From contig CM066051.1 in the NCBI GenBank assembly GCA_033557465.1, positions 105,997,026 through 106,061,025 on the forward strand: a stretch of DNA of 64,000 nucleotides, in the 5' to 3' direction. The notes under the pieces are model-generated. The model had not been told where the DNA came from. It did not search any database and saw only the letters and a program-made list of their open reading frames with translations. Positions 32,351 to 43,523 of this stretch are shown here, piece by piece; positions within the stretch are counted from its first letter, which is position 1, and every line of letters starts with the position of its first letter. Both the position numbers and the translations under genes were made by a program. Source of the DNA: Ichthyophis bannanicus (lineage: Eukaryota > Chordata > Amphibia > Gymnophiona > Ichthyophiidae).

Positions 32351-32539
32351 CTTATTGCATTAGATTCTTCAAACAGAATTCAAAATGGCATGGGACAGAG
32401 ACAGTGGATCCCTTTATAGCAACAGGATAAAATTAAAAAAAAAAACCATAACTCTCTTATATCTGAAAAAACAGGGGTGACTTACACGGAGCGGTGGGTA
32501 AAGATACACCCCTAAACAAAATTTATTTAACAGTATTTC

Positions 32540-32660
32540 TATCCCGCCTTTAACATTAACATTAAGCATTGGGAGGGGTGACCTGCATGGAGCGGCAGGT
32601 GCACCTACTCTTGCCACCTTGCTGGGCAGACTTGATGGACCATATTGATCTTTATCTGCC
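32540..32660 (+). repeat. Short LINE-like 3' repeat
   Basis: GGGCAGACTTGATGGACCAT followed by CTTTATCTGCCATCATATAC is a widely seen vertebrate LINE/SINE 3' motif. No head was identified. Confidence 0.45.
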
Positions 32661-32675
32661 ATCATATACTATAAG

Positions 32676-33033
32676 GAACACACAGCAAGCGAGGGATGTG
32701 TAAGGTCACAGGTGCTTGTTTACTTGAAAAACCCCTACGCGTTTCGGCAACACGCCTTCTTCAGGGGATACGCATAAAGGCACCTTGTGAATAAGTAGTC
32801 TATAAAAAAAAAAAAACTCGTGTCAGTCTGATGCATGGAAGCAGAATGTTGAAGGTAATAAGGAGCAAACATCAAGCCTCCGGTAGTTTCTCCGGTTTAC
32901 AAGGTTTGATGTTTGCTCCTTATTACCTTCAACACTCGGCTTCCAAGCATCAGACTGACTGGAGTCTTGTTAAAGACTACTTACGCATAAGGTGCCTTTA
33001 TGCGTGTGTGTTCCTGTTCTCCCTGTGTTCCTG
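32676..33033. mobile_element. Fold-back element (358 bp) with 13-15-bp flanking duplication
   Basis: The direct repeat ATCATATACTATAAG flanks it at 32661-32675 and 33034-33048. The interior forms a long imperfect hairpin from CGCATAAAGGCACCTT (32770) to AAGGTGCCTTTATGCG (33004), including GGTAATAAGGAGCAAACATC paired with its complement. A segment with CTACGCGTTTCGGC and CCTTCTTCAGGGG precedes the hairpin. It is non-coding. Confidence 0.75.
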
Positions 33034-33048
33034 ATCATATACTATAAG

Positions 33049-34563
33049 AATATAAGATATGCCATACTGGGTCAGACCAAGGTCCATCAAGCCCAGTATC
33101 CTGTTTCCAACAGTGGCCAATCTAGGTCATAAGTACCTAGCAGTCTCCCCAAAAGACACAGGTTCCTCAATGCTTGTATTGGGTCAAGCAGTGATATCCT
33201 GGGTCCCTTTTAATAATGGTTTATGGACCTTTCCTCCAGGAACTTGTCCAAACCTTTTTTAAACCCAGCTACACAAGCAGCTTTTATTACATCCTCCGGT
33301 AGCAAATTCCAGAGTTTGATTACACGTTGAAATATATTTTCTCTTACTAGTTTTAAATAGATTACCCTGTAGAGCTTCATTGCATGTCCCCTAGTCTGTT
33401 TATATTCTGATGACGTAAACAATCGATCTGCGTTTAGCCGTTCCATTCCATTCATTAATTTATAGATATCTATCATATCTCCCCTCAGCCGTCTCTTTTC
33501 CAGGTTGAAGCCCTAACCTTTTTAGCCTTTCTTCATAGGAGTATCCTTCCATCCCCTTTACCATTTTGGTGGCTCTTCTCTGAACCTTTTTTTAATAACG
33601 CTATATCCTTTTTAAGTTACTGCGACCAGAATTGCACACAATATCAAGGTGCAGTCACACCATGAAATGATACAGAGGCATTATAATATCCTTGGTTTTA
33701 TTTTCCATTCCTTTCCTTATAATACCTGGCATTCTATTTGCTCTCTTGGCCACCGCTGCACACTGGGCCGAGGGTTTTAACATATTATCCACGATGACGC
33801 ATACATCTTTTTCCTGTGTGGTGGTTCCTAGTGTGGAACCTTGCATCGTGTAACCATAGCTTGGGCTTTTCTTTCCTAGGTGCATAATTTTGCACTTGTC
33901 CACATTCAATTTCATCTGCCATTTGGATGCCCAGTCTTCCAATTTATCAAGATCCTCTTGCAACTTTCCACAATCCTCATGGGTTTTAACAACTTAAAAT
34001 AATTTTGTGTCATCTGCAAATTTGATAATCTCGCACGTTATTTCCCTTTTCCAGGTCATTTATGAATATGTCAAAAAGCAGTGGACCCAGCATAGATCCC
34101 TGGGGTACTCCACTATTCACCTTTTTCCCCTTGGGAAAACTGACCATTTAGCCCTACCCTCTGCTTTTCTATTTTTTCCTGACCCACAATAGTAAACTAC
34201 CTCCTATCCCATGACTTTTTAGTTTTGCCAAAAGTCTCTGATGAGGGACCTTGTCAAAGGTTTTCTGAAGGTTTTCTGAAAGTCCAGATACACTGTATCA
34301 ACCGACTCACCTTTGTCTACCTGTTTATTCACGCCTTCAAAACAACATAACATAACATGTTGATGTCTCCCATTAAGCCATAACTATCTACAATACATGT
34401 TGAGTAATTTTGTTCTTTATGATGGTTCTACCATTTTTCCCAGTACTGACGTCAGGCTCACTGGTCTGTAGTTTCCCAGATCACCTCTGTAACCCTTTTA
34501 AAAAATTGGCATTACATTGGCGATCCTCCAATCTTCAGGTATTACAGATTATTTTAAGTTTAG
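33049..34563 (-). mobile_element. CR1-type LINE 3' half (RT to tail)
   Basis: From the 3' end the - strand reads the CR1 tail, then SINHYxx, MIDIYKLMNGMERLNADRLF, NLLPEDVIKAACVAGFKKGL, KLEDWASKWQMKLNVDKCKI, and further upstream the reversed forms of FQKAFDKVPHQ and GVPQGS. Several stops and frameshifts. Confidence 0.87.
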
Positions 34564-34579
34564 TTCACAGATTGCTAAT

Positions 34580-34831
34580 TATAAAGTGTCTGTTACACTA
34601 TTATTAATGAACTGGGCTTTGATGCTTGTTGAATAAAAGGGCTCTCCCGACGCGGAGGGGAGAGTTTTCTTCTCTCTCGCTCATGCCGGTTGATCCCGAC
34701 AAAAATTTTTTTTTTTTATAACAAATGGCTGAAAATTATTTGATTGAATTCAATGGTAAACTTTCAATGACTCATGATTTAGCTTCAATTATTTGTAGTC
34801 ATTTGACATTTGGAGGTTTCATTCACATTGA
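34580..34831 (+). mobile_element. Unidentified 252-bp insertion with 16-bp target duplication
   Basis: TTCACAGATTxCTAAT occurs on both sides (34564-34579 and 34832-34847, one mismatch), and the CR1 sequence continues beyond. The insert starts with TATAAAG, has AATAAAA near 34634, a GC-rich hairpin GCTCTCCC/GGGGAGAG (34643-34667), a T12 run and then an ATG (34725) opening MAENYLIEFNGKLSMTHDL. The order TATA, polyA signal, hairpin, leader, ATG recalls an LTR R-U5 plus leader, but no family was recognised. Confidence 0.6.
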
Positions 34832-34847
34832 TTCACAGATTACTAAT

Positions 34848-35310
34848 AGCAGGTCTGCAATCTCATATTTCAGTTCTTTCAACACCCTTGGATGTATATC
34901 ATCTGGTCCAGGTGATCTGCTACTCTTCAGTTCATCAGTTGTAATACATTTTCCGGTGTATCGATATTTCTTTCAATTCTTCCACAGTATCACCTTTAAA
35001 TACCACGTCAGTCATGGGTAACATCCCTACATCTTCCTCAGTAAAGACCGAAGCAAAGAATTCATTCAGTCTCTCCGCTATCGTCTTGTCGCTTCTTAGT
35101 GCCCCTTTAACCCCTCTATCATCTAATGGACCAACTGACTCTCACAGGTTTTTTGCTACGAATGTACTTGAAAAAGTCTTCATTATGCGTTTTTGCTTCC
35201 ACAGCAAAAGCAATGCAAACTCCAGTGACGAGGGTAGTGCCAGTGCTGCAGGCTTCTCTCCAAGGATATCTTACATCAATCTCTGCCCTGCATACCCCTC
35301 CCACCCACTG
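34848..35310 (-). mobile_element. CR1-type LINE, region upstream of RT
   Basis: The - strand gives a NEDFFKYIRSKKPV segment (about 35145-35190) and a TDVVFKGDTVEEL-like segment near 34980-35010, the CR1 linker before RT. It is the same element as 33049-34563, split by the 252-bp insert. Confidence 0.8.
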
Positions 35311-35443
35311 GCAGATCCAGAGTTGTCAACAGGTTCCCAGGAGGCTCTCCTGCTTTTATTTGTGCTGCTTCCATCATGGACACGTTTCCCATGGCTAAGG
35401 GGGAACTTGCCTGCATTCTGTATTGCTCCCGACATTGAGAGTT
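35311..35443. other. Unassigned sequence left of DIRS F
   Basis: No family recognised. A - strand open frame exists but has no motif. Confidence 0.3.
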
Positions 35444-37071
35444 AGCGGAGCTACTTACCTGTAACAGGAGTTCTTCGAGGACAGCAGGATAAGTCAGCCA
35501 CACCTGGTGACGTCATCCGACGGCGCCGAGACGGAAGTACTCTCCATAGCTCAGAAGGGCTTTTCGCCCTTCTGAGCATGGGCCAACTGGCCCTGCCCCC
35601 CGGCCCGCCCCTAGCTAGCCAGTTCGTCACTAGCTGAGCCTTAGCCGCTAGGAGGCGGGCACTGGTCAGAGGCCAAGACCTTTTCCAGGGAAGGAGGACG
35701 AGTATGTGTGGCTGACTTATCCTGCTGTCCTCGGAGAACTCCTGTTACAGGTAAGTAACTCCGCTTTCTCCAAGGACAAGCAGGATGAGTCAGCCACACC
35801 TGGTGCATCCCAAGCTGTAATGCGATGCGGTGGAAACGGGAAGGCAGAGATCAGGTTCAGAAGACATGATATCAGGGCTGGATGTTTTAGGATGTGCCCT
35901 GGATACCTGATGGCGGTGTCAGCGCGCTATGTGCCAACCTGCAATGTGTACACAGAACAATGTGCAGTGTGTAGTGCTAATGGGTGTGCGCCCATTAGAA
36001 GTGAGCTAGTAATACTGAACGTGTGTATGTGCAGTCCCACTTCGCGCCTACGCGGCAGCAGTGGTTGTGAGGGACTATGGTCTTCAATGGGCAGCTGCCG
36101 AGAAAAGGTCTAATGGCAGAGATGCAGCAGTAGAGGGCGCCCCCGAATGCTGAGTTACCCACTGCGAGCGGGGGTAACCACGGTATCAACGCTGGGAGCG
36201 CGGCAAGAGACTGATGCCTTGAAGCAGCTACTGCAGTGAGGAGGTCGCTGCGGCCGGGCTAGGACCAGCAGCAATATCACCGTCCTACCAGAGTGCAATA
36301 CTGCCAGAGTGATTCAATTAGAGTATTAACACCGTCCAGGGCATGAGACATGACTAATTTAATGACTTGGTTAGGAGCGTCCAGGCCGATGCATCCTTTG
36401 ACAGGCTGTCGGTGGATCCTTTGGCACAGCTAGAGACCTGTGCTTGCCCTTTGCATGGTTTGAGCCTCTGCGTGCCATGACCATTCCTCCTATGGTGGGG
36501 CATTGCGGAATTACTAGAGGTGGAGGACGGCGTGACCGGTAGGCTAGGATTATTTAAGGTCACCTGCGATGACGGGTTGGTCCCTTTGCTGTTCCTGGGC
36601 AAGGGCTGATCAGGGGTGTGATGATGCTTCAGGCTGGGGTAATGGCAGCCCTACGAGTGGTAGGTACACCATGTGGCTGTAAGGATGTTGGGTGCAGTCT
36701 TCGAGGATGCTGGCGCAGTTATCAGGGGCCGCGACCGCCTTGTCTGGTTCCAGGCTTGTGTAAGCGCGACCGCCCTGTCTGGTTCCAGAGGCTTGTGTAA
36801 GCCTCGCAGGATTGATTTCCAAGAAAAGGAGACGACAAGTCAGGTCTGAATCAGTAGTTGCCAACCGTGTCAGCCTCTGGAGTTACTCCTTGCCCACCCG
36901 CACTTGGTGGGGGGGGCGGGGGGGGAAAAGGGTACCCAGGGGTCCTAGGCCCATAAGTTAGGGAAAAGCGCGCTGGTGCTGATGGCCCGGCTCTGACTGT
37001 TTGGAACAGTTGCCCTTCCTGCAAGGCGGACAGGGCGCTTTGTGGTTAGCCCACCGATGGGAGAAGGAGTA

Positions 37072-37319
37072 GTGGGAATTGGCCCTTGGTCTCTTAACTA
37101 CTAGGCTATTCCTCCGCTCTTGTAATCGAGTCGGGAGCCCTGGTCAGTCCACCGATGGGAGAAGGTATCTGATGGCCAAGGGTTGTGATTTCGCATCTGC
37201 AGGTTAGTAAAGGATGGTTATGTGACCAGTCCAAGTCCCCAAGGAGCATTAGTGGGATTGGACCTTGGTCTCTTACTATTAGGCTACTCCTCCACTCTTG
37301 CAGTAGAGTCGGGAGCCTG
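37072..37319 (-). repeat. Two tRNA-like SINE heads (degenerate), about 180 bp apart
   Basis: Reverse-complemented, 37072-37139 and 37251-37319 read GAGTAGCCTAATAGTAAGAG and a CCAAGGTCCAATCCC B-box-like end. The two are about 85-90% alike and also share flanking CGATGGGAGAAGG. Confidence 0.55.
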
Positions 37320-38539
37320 CCTGGATGGATGGGGTTTGAGTCCTTCTTGCAGGGCAGAGGGAACCTGTTCCCCTTCTGTGAAGGAACGTGACTACGGCTG
37401 CCTTGCTATGTGTGTGCGTAGCCTTAGAGTGCAGAGTCATAGCTGTGCTGTGGCCGTGTGCTCGCATTCCAATCGGGCCTGCAGTCCGGTATTGAATATG
37501 TGATCTTTTATACAATGGTGATCCCATGACTGGTCTCGACCTCACCACCTTGCACCCATGCTCACAGAAACCTGGGTTTAGCGCCGCAGGACTCTGTCGC
37601 CTTGCACTAAGAGCCACAGTAACCTGAGTCCGGTGCCGTAGGACTCTTGTGCTCAGGGCCACAGATTTTCCTGGTGGGCCTGTGTAGTGCAGGATTCCCT
37701 CCGCAGGGGAAGCAGGTGGTGGCAAGAAGCCCGGAGGACTTCCGCCATAGCCTGGAGCTCTAGAAGGTTAATTTTTTGTTTCTGGCCATTCTTCGCTGGT
37801 GCCCAACTGTCCCGAGTGCAGGGGTCACCACAATGGGCTCCCCCACCCAAAGTGGAGGTATCCGTTGCGAGGATCCCCTACGGTGTAGGGGTCTGGAAAG
37901 GAGTCCCAGTCAGTACAAGCCGAGTGTTGTTATTGTTGTTGCCAGGGAACTGTTGACAATCACCCAGTCTTGCAGGGACCTTATGGTCTGGGACCACTGA
38001 GAGCAGAGCGCCCACTGGACTACCCATATAGGCAGACGTCCGGGGTGATGTTTACCATTGATGCCATATGTCCCAGTAGAAAAGCATGTGTTGGGCAGAT
38101 GCTGGGCAACAGTGCCCTCTGCAAGTGCCTGGAGAGCACTCTGCAAGCCCCTGGAGACGCAGGGCTCTGTCCCAGATAAGATGCCTCGGCCTTGATGGTG
38201 TCCGGTTGCCCCCTACGAACTCCATGTTTCGGGTGGGCTGGAGAAGAGACTTGGGTAGCTAAGAACCAAAGCGTTCCAGGACAAGGATAGTGCATCCTGT
38301 CACTTGTTGTGCTTTGGCGGCTGTGCTGGCCATTACCAGTGATCCAGATAGGGGAAGACGAAGACCCTCTGCCACCGTCTGTGATTCCATTCTCGAGCAG
38401 GAGCGGTAGCGAACTCAGGAGGGAGCGTGAAAGCCTTCTGGCACTGCGCCCTTGCCACTTCCTCGGATCGCAGGATTTCCAGGAAGTGCATTTGCTGCTC
38501 CTCAGGACTGTTCTAAGGATAAGGCTTCAGACAGCCTTA

Positions 38540-39245
38540 CTAGTCATCCCACTGGGGAATCAAACTCATGACTCCAGGTTCAGCAGTCCATGCAAACCAT
38601 TGTGCGACACTTCTTTTCACAAGATGGTGTTAGGGGGAGCAGGTCTGCCTAGATGAGTTTCGAATTGGAACGGAGATTGAGTGGAATGGGAGTTTCGTTG
38701 CAAAGGACAACTAATTAGCACTCTGGGCAGGAGGTACCCATGTACAAACCGATCTGGGTGGAGGGAAGAACCAGCTGGCGGTATCACTCAGATCGCCAGT
38801 GGAACTTGCACTTTGGGTTCGTGCAGTCTGGGCCCGAATGAACATGAGGAACAGCCTCTGGACTCACTGCTGACATCTTTTTGCCTAGCGGCGCCACGAG
38901 GACAAAGGTTACGAAAGGTTAATGACCAGCACAAACTGCAAGTGAGCACCTCGCCCCAAGGAAGAGATCGAACTCGTACCTTTATGCGTATTTCGATCTG
39001 GTCTCTCCTACGCACTGGATCTCTCAGACCGGGAAATTACAGGAAGAAGGCGGGAGATCTCACCTAGCAGGCTTTTCACCTCAGTTTCTGAATGGGCGAG
39101 CAATTTCCGTTCTCGCAGCTTCATATCGCCGCTTACATCTAGGTAGTGAAGCATATGGAGACTGGGTAGGCAGGAGCCATAGCTGGGACTTGAACCTGTG
39201 ACCTTCCGCTCCTGAACACACTGTCTGTGTGTACTGCACCATACT
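38540..39245 (-). repeat. Cluster of tRNA-like modules (A and B box)
   Basis: Three stretches in reverse carry Pol III B-box-like motifs: GAGTTTGATTCCCC (near 38551-38566), GAGTTCGATCTC (near 38963-38975) and GGTTCAAGTCCC (near 39184-39195). The last has an A-box-like TGGCCTCAGTATGG upstream. They look like diverged tRNA-derived SINEs rather than functional tRNA genes. Confidence 0.45.
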
Positions 39246-40448
39246 GAGGCCACTGGAGTAACACGGTGGTCACAATACCGGGACGGGAGAGAGCATACGG
39301 AAATCAGCGGTCAGTGACTGCTGGGCTTCGCCTCTCCAGCATAGGGTATCAGGAGGGAGATTGGGCAGAGCACCACTAGCGCCACAGTGGGGTGGAGTGT
39401 AGCTGCGTCATCTCCGTTCAGCTAGACCCTCCCACCTGCTCCAGGTTTTTGCACCGCAACACATGGATGCGAAGTTCAGACTTTTACTGGATCAGGATTA
39501 AACTTCCATGCCTGGGGTGACCTCAGCGTAGAGCGCATCCAATTAACACTTCGGGTTACAGCGTGCAGAACCTCCATTTGCGGTTCGGTGCACTACCAGC
39601 AGCTCTTAAATGCAGATATCAGTGCTCATTTAGTTACATGTGGCTGCACCACTTGAATAGAACCTGGTCCAGGAGGGGGTAATCCCTTATGGGTAGCTCG
39701 ACCTCTCTCAGGCACCCTGAAAATTTGCTGCATGGAGGTGCAATGGTGGGAGCTGATGCCAGATTGCTGTTTTGAAATTGGCTGCTCATTTGCTTTGTAA
39801 TTCCGAAACGTGCCCTGCACCAGCAGATGCAGTAGGTCCCCGTTCGTGGCCGCTTGATCCCTATCTTAGGCTACTCCAAGACGTGCTCCGGCTTGGAACT
39901 CACCGCCCTGATCATCTCCGGGGAATGAGAGCGAGCAGCTATTAGGCTTGGTAGCGAACAGCCATGGATCTCTGGAGGCAAGGGTGGGGGGGGGGGGGGG
40001 GATCTTCCACGGCAGACAGTCCATCAGCCTGGCGCTGGTGCAGACCTTATAAGGTTCGGCATGGATTTGAATGGGGAAGAGAAGTAGCCTGACATACAGA
40101 TCGAGCACAGAGCTGAGAGAGCAGAGTCTAGCTCTGACATCGAGCCCTCTGCCCCGCAGGTGGAAAGATTAGTGCCGCCGCCGCCCCCCTCCCAGCGAAG
40201 GCAGTACCTTGGTGGTTCTGATGTGCTCCATCCTCGTAGAGCAACGACGCCGAGCTCTAAGGCAGCACCATAGATGGAGGAAATTAATGGTAGCGTTGGC
40301 AAAGGCTTCCAAAACTAGCCTGCTTCACGGGGTTGATCCCTTTTCACCCCTTGGATTTAGGAGTCCTCCTCCGTTTAGATCGGCGCCGACTAATGGCGCT
40401 GCAAGGGAGCAGCCGTGATGTCATCGGACCAATCTGGTGAACAACTCT

Positions 40449-40888
40449 AGAACATCAGAAATCCGGTCCATAAACAACCTCCTCCAGTTCAGAAAAGCCC
40501 TCAAACAGCACCTATTTATACAACACTTTGGTAACTCCGACAGCATCACCTAGACAGTATCACGTGACCCTATAGCCTATCAATCCAATGCTGCCTAACC
40601 AATCCCCTATGATAACTCCCCACCTCAAACAAACTATCCCCTTTAGGGTCTGTATCAAACTCAGATATGATGCAATCCCCTTTTGTATATAATGTACAAA
40701 GTTCTCCTGTTATCCTTGTTTAACTCTCCCTATTATTTATTATGTATAAAGTTCACCTGTTATCCATGTTTAAATTCCCTGTTCTATGTAAGTTCAATGT
40801 ACGGCGGTTCCTCATTGTTCAAACCTGTTCCTTGTAAACCACGCTGATGCCGAATAGTGCGGTATAGAAAAATGTTAAATAAATAAAT
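40449..40888 (+). mobile_element. L2 3' fragment inserted in DIRS F leader
   Basis: It codes for the L2 C-terminus (LLQFRKALKQHLFIQHFGNS) and ends with GTAAACCACGCTGATGCC and (AAAT)n. The hexamer AACTCT at 40443-40448 and 40889-40894 is a candidate target duplication. Confidence 0.8.
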
Positions 40889-41938
40889 AACTCTGCGCCG
40901 AAAAGAACCATCGGCGCCGACGGAAGAGTTGAAGGAGAGCCATCCGTGCAATCGGCCCCTCCTTCCTGTTTGTATGGATTGGCGCCGACCAATAGCGCCG
41001 AAGGGGAGGAGCCGGGAGCCGTGACGACGTCTGCAAGATGGCCGCCGCCATGGAAGCCACGAGGCCGGAGCTGCTGGGCTGAGCAGGCAGATCGCCGGGA
41101 GAGTCCAGGCCGCGGGGCTGTGAGCGGGGGCCCAGAGGGCACGCTCAGAGCCGTCGGGGGGTCGTCGTCAGAGGCCGCAGCAATATTGCCGATCCAATCT
41201 AGCAACAGAGTCCCAGAGAGGGGGATGCAGAGCGGCAGCGGAGCAGAAGAAGGTTTGCCGGGGACGGAGGCCTCACTCGGCACGTCCCGGGTTGCCGTGG
41301 GGGCACTCTTATATCCACTTAAGTCCATTCTCTGGATGCCTTCTCTTCTGTCGAGATGACCGGGATCATACGCTTCTGCTAAGGAGCAGAGAGAGAGAGA
41401 GGTAAGGCTGGCTAGCCGGGGATGGAGGCCTATAGGCGCATCCTGGACTGCCGCGCAGGCGATTGCTGATTTGAAGCTGCCTCCTCCCGGCCAATTCCAC
41501 TGGGCAGTCCCTGTTTCTCAGGAGCTCGGAGGATTTAAACAGCATAGGCTGTGTGTCCTTGTTCAAAGCAGTCAGCGGCACATGCAATGGCAGGAGAATG
41601 ATGAGCACATGTCCATCGGGAGATGTGCCCCAGCCTAGCTCTTTGCTTGGAGAAGATGTCTGTGTTCCGAATCTGAATAGAGAAGAAAAAAACATCCAAA
41701 ACAGAGTTAGATAATTTTTTTGGGGTTTTTTTTGTACATTCAATGATTAGATATCTTTTGGAGAGTAGAAAGTTCCGACTTGGTGGCAAGGTGGAAGAAC
41801 AGAAACTGGCTAGCTAGGGGCGGGCCGGGGGGCAGGGCCAGTTGGCCCATGCCCTTCTGAGCTATGGAGAGTACTTCCGTCTCGGCGCTGGATGACGTCA
41901 CCAGGTGTGGCTGACTCATCCTGCTTGTCCTTGGAGAA

Positions 41939-42714
41939 CCTCTATTCCTGGTATCCTGAACCCCGAAGATGATCTTCTGCATTGTGGCCTTCTGCCTCAC
42001 AGCTGCAGCAATACCCTGTTGCTGAAAGTCAACCGTGACATCCACCACAGGCCACCTAGGCTGAAGGCATGCCGAGAGCCACTGCCACATTCACCGTCAC
42101 CACACTAACTGGTCCCTCTTCCCTGTGACAAAGACACAGCTAGTCTTTTTTCTCAAGCTCTGCAATTAAAAGACCAGGCCCTGCCACAGAAATGTCCCCT
42201 GGGCCCCCTCCCAATACTAATGGAGGACTCCAATGGGGTCCCCACAGAGGATACACCCTGGAACGTGAGATGGGGAACCAAGGGGGGGGGGGGGGAGACC
42301 CAGACCACCAGGTTATGCACCCCGAACCTAGAGAAATGCTTAACCAACAGCACCGGGTCTTCTGCAGAGCACTAACATCCATCCTCAAAAAAAAATAATT
42401 TTTTTAATGTAATAGTATTTAGCCTTTTCGATAGACGTTCAAGGAGAGTTTATAGTGTGACATCAAAGCTAGTGGTTCTCAGTTTCCATCTGCTGGCAAT
42501 AGGGCAAAACCCATGTCTGGACTAGACTGACCATGAGGAAGCTATGGTGCTTCAAAAAACCGTCCCTCCCTCTTAGAAGCACAATCGACTTCCACAAATA
42601 TAAGCAGGAGCTGCAGCAATTGTCCCCAGGACATGTGAGGTGGGTACTCATGCTGCTAGTGTGCCTTCTCGAAGCCTTCACTTTATTTTCAATCCTCTTT
42701 CTTTTTTTAAGAAA
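41939..42714. other. Unassigned, possibly distal DIRS E
   Basis: It lies between DIRS F and the recognisable DIRS E RT. A G-run at 42283-42294 and an AT-rich patch at 42388-42410 are the only features. By position it should hold RNase H/recombinase of DIRS E, but I could not recognise them. Confidence 0.3.
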
Positions 42715-42955
42715 CTAAGAGTCAGCTGCGGGCAGTGCAACGCCCGAGACAGCTCGTTGTGTTCAGCCGACCACCTCCACAACAATGGCCTCATCTGCAT
42801 GCGCGCCCAAGGCACTAACTCGATTGATGCTGCCACTGACCCCAGCACTTGTAGGTAAAGCTACGCCATTAACGCCATCATGCAGAGAAACTGCCAAACT
42901 TGATTCTTTAGAGAGACCATCCTCTCTCCAGCAACAGACACACTTTGCCTATGTC
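42715..42955 (-). pseudogene. DIRS E RT/RNase H fragment left of the hAT
   Basis: The - strand resembles the DIRS D region around DTNQAAVFLPTPRARGL to VPWARAHMRPLQ (for example DIGKVCLLLERG and a RMQMRP-like motif). It continues the RT at 48055-48497 across the 5.1-kb hAT. Confidence 0.6.
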
Positions 42956-43299
42956 CAGGGGCGGCTCAAGGCAATCTTTGCCTGAAGCGAAGGATGAGAT
43001 GGCCCCCCGCTGCCCCTCCCCCCCCCCATAGAGGGGGCAGGGCTTTTTCAGAATTCCAGTCAGGGACTGAACCAAACCAAAAAGCCGATTTGATTATATG
43101 GAGGAAATGCAAGATATTTGCACACCAAGGAACTAAAAAAAAAAGAGCGAGAACCAATAGCACAGTTTATAAAACTAAATTATAACTCATTTTTATTCTG
43201 TTATAAACTGCGTTATTGGGGGGGGGGGGGGGTTTCCAACATATATTTTGCATCCACAGTGGGTACAGAGCAGAACCAAGATACAAGCTCAACCAGAAA

Positions 43300-43523
43300 A
43301 CAGAAGAAAAAGTAAATCAAATAGTCTAGCAACCCCAGCCTCATTCTGCAATACAAAAACTACAAGTAATAGAGCCTTCTCTTATACTGCACCAGTACTA
43401 TGGAACTCCCTCCCATACACACTCAGGTCAATAAAGGACCTCCTGGAATTCTGAAAAGAGCTTAAAACCCTGCTCTTTACAGAACATAACACTACAACAA
43501 CAAACCCTCCTCCAACCACAAAA
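43300..43523 (+). mobile_element. L2 C-terminal fragment
   Basis: TKTTSNRAFSYTAPVLWNSL followed by PYTLRSIKDLLEF is the conserved C-terminus of the L2 ORF2 (compare NRAFSLFAPLNWNALPHEIR at 60.0 kb). Confidence 0.75.

Larger units (their letters stand above)
35444..41938 (-). mobile_element. DIRS retrotransposon F (family 2), decayed
   Basis: The ends are fixed by the internal complementary region at 35735-35800, which joins GTAAGTAACTCCGCT to TTCTCCAAGGACAAGC, the reverse of the element's two ends (35444 and 41938). On the - strand the leader includes AAGATGGCCGCCGCCATGG (reverse order, about 41033). RNase H/RT remnants are at 37653-37850 (INLLELQAMAEVLRAS) and 38020-38100 (LLGHMASMVNITPD). 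Gag and recombinase are not recognisable. Several SINE-like and one L2 insert lie inside. It shares terminal motifs with DIRS C. Confidence 0.8.

Noticed and set aside
34680..34702. CCGGTTGATCCCGAC resembling the 5' end of small-subunit rRNA
   Set aside because: The match is only about a dozen bases, and the sequence after it (A5, T12) does not continue as rRNA.
36000..37050. DIRS F tyrosine recombinase expected here by element order
   Set aside because: I could not find the SAR, HxxR or HY motifs, so it is not annotated; the region may be deleted or too diverged.
39180..39245. A functional tRNA gene (B box GGTTCAAGTCCC)
   Set aside because: No acceptor-stem pairing or clear anticodon arm could be made; a diverged SINE is more likely.
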